Shown here in pieces: positions 8,717 to 18,308 of a stretch of DNA of 64,000 nucleotides. The stretch spans positions 186,001 to 250,000 of the forward strand of contig OZ240213.1 in the NCBI GenBank assembly GCA_965197555.1. The letters are read 5' to 3'. Both the position numbers and the translations under genes were made by a program. The stretch comes from G965197555 sp965197555 (GTDB lineage: Bacteria; Chloroflexota; Dehalococcoidia; Lucifugimonadales; UBA3495). Numbering within the stretch: the stretch's first letter is position 1; each line of letters opens with the position of its first letter. The notes below the pieces were generated by a model. That model was not told the origin of the DNA and made no database searches. It worked only from the letters and a program-made list of their open reading frames with translations.

Positions 8717-9055
8717 ATGCAAATAGTCAGAGTTTACTCCGGAAATGATGGGGAATCTCACTTCGAGGACTTGACCAACGACGACTTAGACAAGATCGTA
8801 AATCGCGTCGGGGACGGACCGATAAACCTAACTCAGCGGGAATCGCCGTCCTTTTCCGACTACCATACTGCGCCGCGGCGCCAATACGTGGTGATCCTAT
8901 CGGGTACCGCGGAGTTCGAGACCGCTGACGGCAGCAAACGGCAGATGGTACCGGGAGACGTGCTTGTGGCGGAAGACCTGACGGGCCACGGGCACATCGC
9001 CCGAGGCATCGGAGACGAGTTTCGGGCCTCTCTGGCGGTGCCCTTGGCGGACTGA
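8717..9055 (+). CDS. Cupin-fold small protein, paralogue
   Basis: Another 112-residue cupin aligned end to end with the preceding gene: RVYSGNDGESHFEDL, the APRRQYVVILSGTAEFE block, GDVLVAEDLTGHGH and the C-terminal LAVPLAD. AAAGGA precedes the ATG. The equal length and shared blocks show an old tandem duplication, separate from the recent one involving DUF429. The function is unknown; similar proteins annotated in genomes are called cupin-domain proteins. Confidence 0.8.
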   Translation: MQIVRVYSGNDGESHFEDLTNDDLDKIVNRVGDGPINLTQRESPSFSDYHTAPRRQYVVILSGTAEFETADGSKRQMVPGDVLVAEDLTGHGHIARGIGDEFRASLAVPLAD

Positions 9056-9114
9056 GGCCAGTCCCGCTACAAAGGGTCAACCGAGCGCCCACCCATTGAG
9101 GTTCCGTCTTAACG

Positions 9115-9133
9115 AAGGGCTATGCAAGCCCTT
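9115..9133. terminator. Hairpin between convergent genes
   Basis: A 7-bp stem (AAGGGCT / AGCCCTT) around ATGCA lies between the cupin gene and the convergent DUF2851 gene. There is no strong T-run, so termination is only probable. Confidence 0.4.
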
Positions 9134-9152
9134 TGAGGCTGCTTCCGTTATA

Positions 9153-10484
9153 TTAACGAGCGCCGCCCAGCAAGCTTTCCAGGTACAACAGTCCTTGCTG
9201 ACGACGGGCGTTATTGATCACCTTGCGCCAGTTGGGCTCCGTCAACTGCTCCGCCATCTCCTGCGTCAGCTCGTTGTCTTGAAGCCGACCGAACCGCTGG
9301 TACAGGGACAAGCAATGGATCGCCAGCTCGGTCTCCTTCCGCTCGGTAGCCAAGGCGTGGAATAAGGGCAGCACTGCGTTGACCGCCATGTCCCGGGCAC
9401 GGCCGACCCCGATGTAGGCTTGCTGCCCCGGGAGCTGGGCAGCAACGGCCAATGCCAGGGCCAAGCCCCGTGGTTTGGGGCTCCTGACGGCGCCCTCTAG
9501 TCCTGCCAACAGTCCATCGTCCAGATAGCGGTGCAGCAGGAGAGCGGCTGCGGTGATGCGTCGGCGAGGATGGTTGGTCGGCCGGACCCTAAAGCACCGC
9601 CACTCCCGTGGCGAAAGGGGCGGCCCAAAGCCTGCGGGCCGGGCGGCCCAGGTCGACTCCCAGGCCGCCAGCCCGGATAGCCAAGCAAGCCACGACTCGA
9701 TGACCCCGGAGCGCTCCCCATGGGGTACTCGACATCCTTCCCGTTGCAGCAAGGCATAGGGCGCTCGGGCCGCCAGTTTGAGGAAGGGGTGGCGGTTGGC
9801 CCGGTAACCTAGAGCCTCCAAGACCCCCTCATAAAGCGTCTGCTCCGGGTCCTGCTCCCGTAACATACAGCGCAAGCCGTCGCTCCGCTCCAGAAACCGA
9901 GCATCCCCCGCCCGGTCCAGCAAGAGAGCCAACTCATCCGAGGTCCTCGGCCGGGGGTATCCTTGGCGGGCCAGGACACTCCAGAGACCGGGCGCCGGTG
10001 CTCCGGGCCCCGGCCCCTGATTCAACAAGGGCTCTAGAAACACCATGGGCACCTGCTGGCCGCTCTGGAGGGTAGTGGCCCCGGCGTCTCCGTCCAACGC
10101 CGCGTGTAGCACCACCCCGTTGTAGTTGGGGTCGCCTTGGTGCCCGTGAGCCTCCCAGTCCCGCTGGTGAAGGTGGATCTCCACGTCCCCTTGGACCAGA
10201 CCCACGCCTTCCAGCTCCAGCAGGGCGTCACGGAAGTCGGGGCCGGCGGTGTTGCTGGCCCGGCCCGGATAGATCACCCTCACCCTGGCCCCCTCCCCGG
10301 TACGCAGCCAAGCCTGCCGGACCGCTCGCTTCTGCCAAAGCCGTGCCAGCAGCTCTTCAGGGATATGGCCTTTTCTACCCCCGGCATCCCGAACGGCACC
10401 GGTGGCCCGGTCGCTCACCCGGTACCGGGGACCAGCTACCAACATTGTTCCTACTGCCATGCCGCTGAAATTATCCCATCCCAA
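9153..10484 (-). CDS. DUF2851 family protein
   Basis: A 443-residue protein with the DUF2851 signature near residues 137-170: GDVEIHLHQRDWEAHGH, then DPNYNGVVLH. The conserved His and Asp residues look like a metal or nucleic-acid catalytic site, but no function has been assigned to the family. The N-terminal part (LLARLWQKRAVR, then IYPGRASNTAGPDFRDALL) is also family-typical. An internal ATG at residue 9 is an alternative start. It is divergent from the CoA-transferase downstream in coordinates. Confidence 0.8.
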   Translation of the reverse strand: MGWDNFSGMAVGTMLVAGPRYRVSDRATGAVRDAGGRKGHIPEELLARLWQKRAVRQAWLRTGEGARVRVIYPGRASNTAGPDFRDALLELEGVGLVQGDVEIHLHQRDWEAHGHQGDPNYNGVVLHAALDGDAGATTLQSGQQVPMVFLEPLLNQGPGPGAPAPGLWSVLARQGYPRPRTSDELALLLDRAGDARFLERSDGLRCMLREQDPEQTLYEGVLEALGYRANRHPFLKLAARAPYALLQREGCRVPHGERSGVIESWLAWLSGLAAWESTWAARPAGFGPPLSPREWRCFRVRPTNHPRRRITAAALLLHRYLDDGLLAGLEGAVRSPKPRGLALALAVAAQLPGQQAYIGVGRARDMAVNAVLPLFHALATERKETELAIHCLSLYQRFGRLQDNELTQEMAEQLTEPNWRKVINNARRQQGLLYLESLLGGAR

Positions 10485-10577
10485 CTCCCCTGACCAGCAG
10501 TAGCAGGGATGAAGTTCTTGCCCTTTGATGGCCTGGGTCGTACAATGGCCAAAATTAGCACAAGGGGTTCGAGGGAT

Positions 10578-11792
10578 ATGGGTAGCCTGAAGAATCCATT
10601 AGAGGACATTCGAGTCATCGATTTGGGCCGCCACCAAGCGGGACCACGTTGCGCTCAGGTATTGGCCCGGATGGGCGCTGAGGTCATCAAGGTGGAGCGG
10701 CTGGGCGGCGAGGAAACCCGATACCACGGGCCCTGGGTGCGCAAGCAAAGCTCCTATTGGGTCCAGTACAACTCGGGTAAGAAGAGCCTGAGTATGGACC
10801 TACGCAAGGAGCAGGGGAAGGAGATACTGCGTAAACTGGTCAAAGTGTCCGACGTTGTGGTCCAAAACTTCCGCCCCGGCACCATCGAGAATATGGGATT
10901 CGGCTATGACACTCTACAGGAGTTGAATCCCAAGATCGTCATGGTCAACGTCTCGGCCTACGGCCAGTTTGGACCCTACCGGGAAAACATTGGCTACGAC
11001 CCAATTGGCCAGACCATGTCGGGCATTACCATGGTAACCGGGGAAGAGGACATGCCGCCCATACGCACCGGCGTGCCCATAATCGACCGGATTACCGCGC
11101 TCCACGCCGCGATAGGCACCCTGGCTGCGCTCCACGAGCGGGAGAGTTCCGGCAAAGGCCAGTCCATGGATGTTTGTCTGGCCGATACCGGCTACAGCCT
11201 GACCGAGATCCCCATCACCGCCTACAAAGGGTCCAAGACAGTCCCTACCCGGGGCGAGTCCACGGCTCCCCCCAGCGGCATCTACCCCTGCAAAGAGGGG
11301 TGGGTACTCGTCTCGGCTGGCGACCAGCACCATTGGCAGCGAGTATGCAACGCCCTAGGCAAGCCGGAGTGGCTGGAAGACCCCAGGTTTACTACCCGCC
11401 ACGCCCGCACCAAGCATAAGGATTTGGTCAACCAAGCAATGGACCAACTCCTGGCAGACATGCCCATGGAACAGGCTATCGATCACTTTACCAAACACGA
11501 CGTAGTAGCCGCCCCGGTGAACACGATTCCCATGGCGGCCGAGGACCCTCATCCCTGGGAGCGAGAGGCGTTGAAGGAAGTCCCCGACTTCCTTGCTGGC
11601 AATATCGCGGTTTCCGGCGATTTCTGGCACTTCAGCCGGACCCCTGCGGTCGTGGGCTCCACCCCCCAAGTCGGTGAGCATAACGAAGAAGTGCTGTGTG
11701 GCTTGCTCGGCTACTCCAAAGAGCAAGTGGCCCAGTTCCGGGAGGCACAGGTCATAGGGGAGATGCACCACTACGACGAGGTACCCGGCTAG
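10578..11792 (+). CDS. CaiB/BaiF family (class III) CoA-transferase
   Basis: A 404-residue enzyme that would move CoA between carboxylic acids through an aspartyl-CoA thioester. The N-terminal block RVIDLGRHQAGPRCAQVLAR, the AEVIKVE segment and VNVSAYGQFGPY are standard. The catalytic Asp is Asp170 in GVPIIDRITA, 21 residues before the SGKGQ turn. I place the start at ATG 10578, where GAGGGA precedes it and the family's N terminus begins; 10509 is the farthest upstream option. It is monocistronic. The acid substrates are not predictable from this locus. Confidence 0.9.
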   Translation: MGSLKNPLEDIRVIDLGRHQAGPRCAQVLARMGAEVIKVERLGGEETRYHGPWVRKQSSYWVQYNSGKKSLSMDLRKEQGKEILRKLVKVSDVVVQNFRPGTIENMGFGYDTLQELNPKIVMVNVSAYGQFGPYRENIGYDPIGQTMSGITMVTGEEDMPPIRTGVPIIDRITALHAAIGTLAALHERESSGKGQSMDVCLADTGYSLTEIPITAYKGSKTVPTRGESTAPPSGIYPCKEGWVLVSAGDQHHWQRVCNALGKPEWLEDPRFTTRHARTKHKDLVNQAMDQLLADMPMEQAIDHFTKHDVVAAPVNTIPMAAEDPHPWEREALKEVPDFLAGNIAVSGDFWHFSRTPAVVGSTPQVGEHNEEVLCGLLGYSKEQVAQFREAQVIGEMHHYDEVPG

Positions 11793-11912
11793 GGCCGGTC
11801 CCAACAGGGAGTCAGGCCTCACCCCTTACTCCGGAGTTGACCCGCTGTAGGCACAGCCGAGGTCCCTCAGGCCTACCGATTATGGTATCCCCAGCGGCGG
11901 AGGTGATTACCA

Positions 11913-12962
11913 ATGGTTGGCCTTTGGACGCTCAGACTATTGGGCGCCGGAGGACTCGGTGTGCTTGGTTGGAGGCTCGGAAGTCTAATATCTGAAGTAT
12001 CCACGGAAGAAGAGCAGTTCGTACCCTGGGGTTTGGCGCTGACTCTCTCCGGGATTCCGATAGGCGCATTTATCGCTCCTTATTTGACCCTCACTCCATG
12101 GCGCAAGAGCGCCGAGTTCATCAGTTCAATCCCCGGTTCCACGCTAGTCGCGGGTACCGCCGGACTTCTCGTCGGCCTGATCATTGCTTCCCTGATCTCC
12201 ATTCCCCTCTACTCCCTCGAAGGTTGGCTGGGCTGGGGAGTCCCCATTGCGGTCAGCGTTTTCCTGGGCATTACCGGCCTCTGGATAGGCACCCACCGCA
12301 AACAAGACATGCAAGCCATCTTTCCCGCGCTGGAGCATTCCGGGGTAAGCAACGGCGCCGCTCGCAACGGCAGAATACTGGTGGACACTAGCGCCATCAT
12401 AGACGGGCGCATCGCCGACCTGAGCATTACGGGTTTCCTGGAGGGAGTCCTGGTAGTACCCAGGTTTATTCTGGACGAGCTCCGGCACATCGCCGATTCC
12501 AACGATGCTCTGCGACGGAACCGCGGCCGCCGCGGCTTGGAGGTCCTAGGACGACTCCGTAAAGACGCAACAGTGCCCATGGAGGTGCTGGATGTGGGCG
12601 TCAACGATGGAGCGGAAGTGGACGCCCAGTTGGTGCAACTTGCCCGAAGCATGAAATCCCCGATCCTCACCACCGACTACAACCTGAACCGCGTTGCTGA
12701 GCTTCAAGGAGTCCAGGTGCTCAACGTCAACGAGCTGGCCAATGCCCTCAAGTCCATCGTGCTTCCGGGAGAGGAGTTGCGTGTCAACATCGTCCAGGAA
12801 GGCAAGGAAGCAGGTCAGGGCGTGGCTTACCTCGACGACGGCACCATGGTGGTGGTTGAAGGAGGCCGACGCTACCTTAACGCCTTCCACGACGTGGTGG
12901 TCACTCGGGTCCTTCAAACGGCCGCTGGCCGCATCATATTCGCTCAGCCCAAGAGCGGCTGA
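11913..12962 (+). CDS. PIN/TRAM domain protein, YacL-like
   Basis: A 349-residue membrane-anchored protein. The first ~125 residues hold four hydrophobic segments. A PIN nuclease domain starts near residue 155 (ILVDTSAIIDGRIADL, Asp158 as first acidic ligand, then the LDEL and TTDYN blocks), and a TRAM RNA-binding domain covers about 285-345. This order matches Bacillus YacL, which is likewise encoded upstream of ispD-ispF. The PIN domain suggests RNase activity at the membrane. It begins the ispD-ispF-cysS operon; ispD follows 17 nt later. Confidence 0.9.
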   Translation: MVGLWTLRLLGAGGLGVLGWRLGSLISEVSTEEEQFVPWGLALTLSGIPIGAFIAPYLTLTPWRKSAEFISSIPGSTLVAGTAGLLVGLIIASLISIPLYSLEGWLGWGVPIAVSVFLGITGLWIGTHRKQDMQAIFPALEHSGVSNGAARNGRILVDTSAIIDGRIADLSITGFLEGVLVVPRFILDELRHIADSNDALRRNRGRRGLEVLGRLRKDATVPMEVLDVGVNDGAEVDAQLVQLARSMKSPILTTDYNLNRVAELQGVQVLNVNELANALKSIVLPGEELRVNIVQEGKEAGQGVAYLDDGTMVVVEGGRRYLNAFHDVVVTRVLQTAAGRIIFAQPKSG

Positions 12963-12979
12963 GTCCCGGGCCCAAAGCC

Positions 12980-13702
12980 GTGCTTCGGTCACGTCCAAGT
13001 CCCACCGGCCGGATTGGGGCGGTTATTGTGGCCGCTGGCCAAAGCACTCGAATGGGCGGCATCGACAAGATCTTCGCTCCCTTGCTGGACCTACCTCTGA
13101 TCGCCCACACGCTGGACGCCTTCGAGTCATTCGATGGTATTGACGACATTGTCTTGGTCTTAGACCCGGCCTCCCGGGACAAAGGACAAGAATTGTCGTG
13201 CCAACGTGGCTATCGAAAAGTGTTAGCGGTTTGCGAAGGGGGCTCTCGACGGCAGGACTCGGTGAAGAACGGACTGGAACGCCTGAACGGCTGCTCCTGG
13301 GTAATCGTCCACGACGGAGCCCGGCCCTGCCTGGACCATGAGATACTAGACCGAGGTCTCCAAGCCGCTCAAGAGACCGGGGCGGCCCTAGCGGCGCTGC
13401 CGGTAACCGATACAGTTAAGGAAGTGTCCGCCGAGGGCCAAGTGGTTGCCACAGTGCCCAGAGACGCCCTATGGTTCGCCCAGACCCCTCAGGTGTTCCG
13501 GTATGAATTGCTCCTCCAAGCCCACCTTCAGTATATTGAAGCTGCCACCGACGACGCCACCATGCTGGAAAGCATGGGGCACCCGGTCAAGGTATTCAGG
13601 GGATCCCCGGAGAACTTGAAGGTAACGACGCCCGAAGACCTGGATATCGCCGGAGCCTTCCTGAGAGCCCGGGTGGAAGTCCTTCCTCCGCGAGCAGTAT
13701 GA
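12980..13702 (+). CDS. ispD: 2-C-methyl-D-erythritol 4-phosphate cytidylyltransferase
   Basis: A 240-residue enzyme of the MEP isoprenoid pathway that joins CTP and MEP to give CDP-ME. The nucleotide-binding motif AAGQSTRMGGIDK (residues 18-30, with Arg24 and Lys30) and the VHDGARPCL block are diagnostic. TDTVKEV and ALWFAQTPQVF are also conserved. The GTG start at 12980 lies 17 nt after the PIN/TRAM gene. IspF follows 49 nt downstream. The next step, IspE, is not encoded in this window. Confidence 0.95.
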   Translation: MLRSRPSPTGRIGAVIVAAGQSTRMGGIDKIFAPLLDLPLIAHTLDAFESFDGIDDIVLVLDPASRDKGQELSCQRGYRKVLAVCEGGSRRQDSVKNGLERLNGCSWVIVHDGARPCLDHEILDRGLQAAQETGAALAALPVTDTVKEVSAEGQVVATVPRDALWFAQTPQVFRYELLLQAHLQYIEAATDDATMLESMGHPVKVFRGSPENLKVTTPEDLDIAGAFLRARVEVLPPRAV

Positions 13703-13751
13703 ATCAGAACCAACCAGCACTGTATTATGATGCTGGAATACACGTCTTAGC

Positions 13752-14249
13752 ATGACAGCCGCCCAATCCAACGATTTCCGTGTGGGTATTGGTTTCGACG
13801 CCCACCCTCTGGCATCAGGACGCGCGCTGATATTGGGTGGGGTATCTATCCCTCACGAGCAAGGGCTCACCGGACACAGCGATGGGGATGTGCTGGTCCA
13901 CGCCATGCTTGATGCCTTGCTTGGCGCGGCGGGCCTGGGGGACAAAGGGACGCATTTCCCGTCCAATGACGCCCAATACAAGGACATTTCCAGCCTAGTG
14001 TTGCTTTCCAAGGTTGCTGAGCTGATTCAAGGGGCCGGTTGGCGCGTCTCCAACCTTGATGCTACAATGTTGGCGCAACAGCCCAGGCTGGCGCCTTTTA
14101 TCCAGACCATGCGGGAACGGGCAGGCGCTGCTCTCACGGTACCTCCCGATCGAATTGGCATCAAAGTCACCACCACCGACTACCTCGGTTTCGTTGGCCG
14201 GGAAGAGGGCATTGCCGCCTTGGCCGTAGCTTCCCTTGTAAGGCCGTAA
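13752..14249 (+). CDS. ispF: 2-C-methyl-D-erythritol 2,4-cyclodiphosphate synthase
   Basis: A 165-residue enzyme that cyclises CDP-ME 2-phosphate in the MEP pathway and works as a trimer with a zinc site. The GIGFDAHPL segment supplies the Asp16/His18 zinc ligands. SIPHEQGLTGHSDGDVLVHAM contains further active-site residues, and LGDKGTHFPSND is family-typical. Its stop codon shares one base with the ATG of cysS, which points to translational coupling. Confidence 0.95.
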   Translation: MTAAQSNDFRVGIGFDAHPLASGRALILGGVSIPHEQGLTGHSDGDVLVHAMLDALLGAAGLGDKGTHFPSNDAQYKDISSLVLLSKVAELIQGAGWRVSNLDATMLAQQPRLAPFIQTMRERAGAALTVPPDRIGIKVTTTDYLGFVGREEGIAALAVASLVRP

Positions 14250-15628
14250 TGAAGCTATACAACACCTTGACTGGAGCGGCGGAGGAGTTTGTCCCCGCCG
14301 AAGGCAACAAAGTCAAAATCTACGTGTGCGGGGTCACCCCCTACTCCGCAACCCACGTAGGCCACGCCCTCAGCTACGTAGCCTTCGACGTGCTCCGCCG
14401 GTACCTAGAATACTTGGGCTACCAAGTACGCCACGTTCAGAACTTTACCGATGTGGACGATAAGATTATCCAGCGGGCCCAGGAAGAGGGTATCCATCCC
14501 GACACCTTAGCCGAGAGGTACATTGAGGACTTTTTCACCACTATGGACTCCCTCAATGTGCAGCGAGCCCACATCTATCCCCGAGCGACTCAGGAAATCG
14601 CACCCATCATTCAGACCATCAACAAGCTGGTGGAAAACGGGTACGCTTATTCCGCCAATGGCGATGTCTACTTCCGGGTCACTCGCAGCGAAGAGTACGG
14701 GAAGCTGAGCCACCGCACCCTGGACGGTATGATGGCTGGCGCCCGGATAGAAGTGGATGAGCACAAGGAACATCCCATGGACTTCGCTCTATGGAAAGGC
14801 GCCCGTCCCGGCGAACCAGCCTGGGATAGCCCCTGGGGTCCGGGGCGGCCCGGCTGGCATATCGAGTGCACCAGCATGTCCCTCACCTACCTGGGAGAGA
14901 CCCTGGACATCCACGGGGGCGGCCAAGACCTGATTTTTCCTCACCATGAGAACGAAATAGCCCAAAGCGAAGCCTCCACAGGGCAAAAGCCCTTCGTCCG
15001 ACACTGGGTTCATAACGGACTTCTCCAGCTAGGTGCGGACAAAATGAGTAAATCGCTGGGCAACTTGGTGTCGGTGGACCAGGCGTTGGAACTGCACAGC
15101 CCCGACTCCTTGCGGCTGTACTTTCTGAGCTCCCATTATCGGAGCCCTCTTCAATTCAGTGAGGCGGGATGCCTGGCCATGGAGCGAAGCGCGGAGCGCC
15201 TCCGCCGCGCATTGGACAGAGGCGATGGAGACCGGAGTGACGAATTGGACCCCAGCCCTTTCAAGGACCGGTTCCTGGACGCAATGAATGACGACCTCAA
15301 CACCCCTCGGGCATTGGGTGCGCTCTTCGACCTTGCCCGGGATGTCAACAGAGCGGGAGACTCGGGCCAACGAATCGGCCAAGCCCAAGAGACGCTGCGC
15401 CAGCTGGGCGGTATCTTAGGCCTAAGGTTTGAAGGGCCGGATACCGGTAACACGGAACACCTGGCGGCCCGGCCGTTTATCCAACTCCTCCTGGATACCC
15501 GCTCCGAGCTCCGCCAAGCCAAGCAATATGCGCTGGCGGATAAGATTAGGCTGGAGCTGGAGCAGCAAGGAGTAGTGTTGGAGGATACCGCCGAGGGCAC
15601 CAAGTGGCAGTTTCGCACCCCCAACTGA
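14249..15628 (+). CDS. cysS: Cysteinyl-tRNA synthetase
   Basis: A 459-residue class I synthetase that charges tRNA-Cys. The HIGH-type motif is HVGH at residues 36-39, the KMSKS motif is at 265-269, and the zinc-binding cysteines include Cys27 in YVCGVTPY and Cys207 in HIECTS. The FPHHENEIAQSE block supports the assignment. Length fits the family. It overlaps ispF by one base. Linkage of cysS with ispD and ispF is known from Bacillus and several Chloroflexota. Confidence 0.95.
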   Translation: MKLYNTLTGAAEEFVPAEGNKVKIYVCGVTPYSATHVGHALSYVAFDVLRRYLEYLGYQVRHVQNFTDVDDKIIQRAQEEGIHPDTLAERYIEDFFTTMDSLNVQRAHIYPRATQEIAPIIQTINKLVENGYAYSANGDVYFRVTRSEEYGKLSHRTLDGMMAGARIEVDEHKEHPMDFALWKGARPGEPAWDSPWGPGRPGWHIECTSMSLTYLGETLDIHGGGQDLIFPHHENEIAQSEASTGQKPFVRHWVHNGLLQLGADKMSKSLGNLVSVDQALELHSPDSLRLYFLSSHYRSPLQFSEAGCLAMERSAERLRRALDRGDGDRSDELDPSPFKDRFLDAMNDDLNTPRALGALFDLARDVNRAGDSGQRIGQAQETLRQLGGILGLRFEGPDTGNTEHLAARPFIQLLLDTRSELRQAKQYALADKIRLELEQQGVVLEDTAEGTKWQFRTPN

Positions 15629-15751
15629 CGTTGTCCGGCACTCCCCTCCCCGTCCAGCTCCATCGTTCCACCAAATACTCCGAGCAATGACCCGACTCTA
15701 GGCTTATATTTCAGAGCTGTAATTTCAGGGCGATAGTACTGGGGAGTAAGT

Positions 15752-17146
15752 GTGCTAGAAGGGCCTATATCCCAATTATTGAACCAGATCGTTGGGGAGG
15801 AGAATCTGCTGACGGCTCCCTACGACTTGGACCGTTACTCCGCGGACGCCTTGAGTCCATTTCGGGCTTTCGGCGCCGAGGCCGCCTTCGACCGGCTGGC
15901 GGACGTTATTGTGCGTCCCGGCTCCACCACGGAAGTCTCTCAGGTGGTGTCCTTGGCCCAGAAGCATAAGATTCCCGTGATCCCTTACGGGTCTGGCACC
16001 GGAGTAATGGGGGCCACGCTACCGGTACGTGGCGGCATCATCGTCGACATGCGGCGGATGAACCGGGTGTTGCAAGTTAACCCCACCGACCTCACGGCAG
16101 AGGCCGAAGCGGGGGTGGTGTTGCAGGACCTGGTGAACACATTGGCAGGTTACGGCCTTATGCCGGGCCATGATCCTTACAGCGTGCCCATCGCCACGGT
16201 GGCCGGGACCATATCCACCAATGGCGTCGGCTACCGGGCTGCGGCCTTCGGGCCCATGGGCGACCAAGTGGTGGCCCTGGAAGTGGTGCTACCCGATGGC
16301 AGGGTAATGTCCACCCGACCGGTCCCCAAGTACTCTTCCGGCCCCAACCTTAACCAGCTCTTCATTGGGTCTGAGGGAAGCTTCGGAATTATAACTAGAG
16401 CCACCTTGCGAGTGTATCGCCGACCTGAATCGCGGGTCTTTGCCACCGTTGCCTTCGATGGATTCGATCAAGGTTTCCACGCCGCCTCCGAACTGCTGGC
16501 TCTGGGTATACGGCCAACCCTTCTGGACTTGAGCGAGGAGGATGACGGGATCAAGCTTCATCTGCTATTCGAAGGTTACCGGGAAGGAGTAGCAGCGCAG
16601 CAGACGCGGTCGCTTCAGGTTTGTGAACAGATGGGTGGGAAATTCCTGGGGGCTGCGCCTACCCAGGCCTACTGGAAGGAGCGCCATCAGTCAGCCCTGA
16701 ACTACAAGCGCTCGGCTCTTGGCAAACCGCGTAAGGTCAAATGGGACCGTTGGAGCGCTCGCGGGTTCGACTATCTACACTTGGCTCTGCCAATCTCCAA
16801 GGTATTGGAGTACCGGAAGCGCTGCGACCAACTCATGGCCGACAGCGGCGTACGAACTGTGGAATACGCAATCTGGAGCCGGCCTGAGCTATTCTCCATG
16901 CTCATGGTCGCCGATCCCCAAGATAGCGAAGACGGTTTTCGGGAAAACCTGTCCAGGGTTGTGGAGCAGGTACTCACCCTGGCCCAGGACATGGGTGGTG
17001 TGATGGAGTACTGCCATGGAGTCGGTGTGAAGCTGAACCATCTCCTAGCCCGGGAGATGGGCGTTGGCCATGACGTGCTGCGGGCAGCCAAGCTAGCTTT
17101 GGACCCGGCTAACATCATGAACCCGGGCAAGCTGGGGCTGGAGTAG
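15752..17146 (+). CDS. FAD-binding oxidase, GlcD/D-lactate dehydrogenase-like
   Basis: A 464-residue flavoprotein of the VAO/PCMH family. The FAD-binding region covers about residues 40-220, with IPVIPYGSGTGVMGAT and GTISTNGVGYRA as the pyrophosphate-binding blocks. The FAD-oxidase C-terminal domain ends with LDPANIMNPGKLG, typical of glycolate and D-lactate dehydrogenases. It would oxidise a 2-hydroxy acid. The start is GTG 15752. A 2-hydroxyacid dehydrogenase lies 169 nt downstream, so both genes may work on the same 2-hydroxy/2-oxo acid pair; this is an inference. Confidence 0.9.
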   Translation: MLEGPISQLLNQIVGEENLLTAPYDLDRYSADALSPFRAFGAEAAFDRLADVIVRPGSTTEVSQVVSLAQKHKIPVIPYGSGTGVMGATLPVRGGIIVDMRRMNRVLQVNPTDLTAEAEAGVVLQDLVNTLAGYGLMPGHDPYSVPIATVAGTISTNGVGYRAAAFGPMGDQVVALEVVLPDGRVMSTRPVPKYSSGPNLNQLFIGSEGSFGIITRATLRVYRRPESRVFATVAFDGFDQGFHAASELLALGIRPTLLDLSEEDDGIKLHLLFEGYREGVAAQQTRSLQVCEQMGGKFLGAAPTQAYWKERHQSALNYKRSALGKPRKVKWDRWSARGFDYLHLALPISKVLEYRKRCDQLMADSGVRTVEYAIWSRPELFSMLMVADPQDSEDGFRENLSRVVEQVLTLAQDMGGVMEYCHGVGVKLNHLLAREMGVGHDVLRAAKLALDPANIMNPGKLGLE

Positions 17147-17315
17147 GTATTAAGGCTTCGAGAAAAGAAGTGCGCTAAAGGATCTTGGGTGCCTCCGGGT
17201 CTCTGAGCTTGTGTGGCTGTCGGTCGGTGCGCATTGCCGGTAGGCCGCCCTTGGAAAACCCCAACCCTGTTCGCTACAATGACGAATCATACTCGGCGTA
17301 TAGGACCTGCTGCTC

Positions 17316-18308
17316 ATGTTCACTCCTAAGACATTCGTCACCCGCCGCATATTCCCTGAGGCTGTGGACCTAATAGCTGAGGTAGCCGAAGTGGAAGTTT
17401 GGCCGGAAGAATACCCACCGACTTTCGAGCAGTTAGCCGATAAGATCAGCAACGCCGACGGAATACTAACCAACATTATGGACCGGGTGGATGGCTCGGT
17501 CATGGACAGCGCTCCCCGCCTTAAGGTTATCAGCCAGTTGGCCGTCGGCTTGGACAACATTGATGTGGCTGAGGCGTCGCGTCGCGGTATCCTGGTCGGT
17601 CACACCCCGGGAGTCCTGGCCAAAGCAACAGCGGATGTGGGCTTCGCGCTGCTCATGTCGGCAGCTCGGAGGATCAGCGAGAGCGAGCGTTGGGTGCGGG
17701 CGGGAAATTGGGAAATGGCGTTTCATCCAATGTACTGGCTGGGCGCCGACATCCACGACGCAACCCTGGGAATTGTGGGCATGGGGGAAATTGGTCAGGA
17801 GATGGCAAAGCGTGCCCGCGGCTTCGACATGAAGGTGATCTATTATTCCCGGACCCGCAAGCCCGAGCTGGAAGACAGATTGGGCCTGGAATACTCCGAC
17901 CCTCCTACGTTGCTGAGCACCGCAGACTTTGTTTCATTGAACCTGCCCCTTACTCCGGAAACGCGCCACTACATCGGGGAACGAGAGCTCAGGATCATGA
18001 AGCCGAGCGCAATCCTGGTCAATATGGCCCGGGGGCCGGTGGTAGACCCCCACGCCTTGTACATCGCTTTGAAAGAGAAATGGATCAGGGCTGCGGCCTT
18101 GGACGTGACCGACCCGGAGCCCATCCCTCGAGACCATCCCCTATTGACCCTGGAAAACCTGGTGGTGACACCCCACATCGGCAGCGCGTCCATCGAATCA
18201 CGCCACGCCATGTGCATGTTGGCTGCCCGTAACCTGGCGGCGGGGCTCAAAGGAGAGCGATTGGAGCACTGCGCCAATCCGGAGTTGTATCCTTCTAAGT
18301 GGCTTTGA
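17316..18308 (+). CDS. D-2-hydroxyacid dehydrogenase (NAD-binding)
   Basis: A 330-residue dehydrogenase of the D-isomer-specific 2-hydroxyacid family. The Rossmann motif is GMGEIG near residues 155-160. The catalytic triad is Arg239 (NMARGPVVD), Glu268 (DVTDPEP) and His287 (TPHIGSAS). The closest match in overall pattern is glyoxylate/hydroxypyruvate reductase. It lies downstream of the FAD-linked hydroxyacid oxidase in the same orientation. Confidence 0.9.
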   Translation: MFTPKTFVTRRIFPEAVDLIAEVAEVEVWPEEYPPTFEQLADKISNADGILTNIMDRVDGSVMDSAPRLKVISQLAVGLDNIDVAEASRRGILVGHTPGVLAKATADVGFALLMSAARRISESERWVRAGNWEMAFHPMYWLGADIHDATLGIVGMGEIGQEMAKRARGFDMKVIYYSRTRKPELEDRLGLEYSDPPTLLSTADFVSLNLPLTPETRHYIGERELRIMKPSAILVNMARGPVVDPHALYIALKEKWIRAAALDVTDPEPIPRDHPLLTLENLVVTPHIGSASIESRHAMCMLAARNLAAGLKGERLEHCANPELYPSKWL

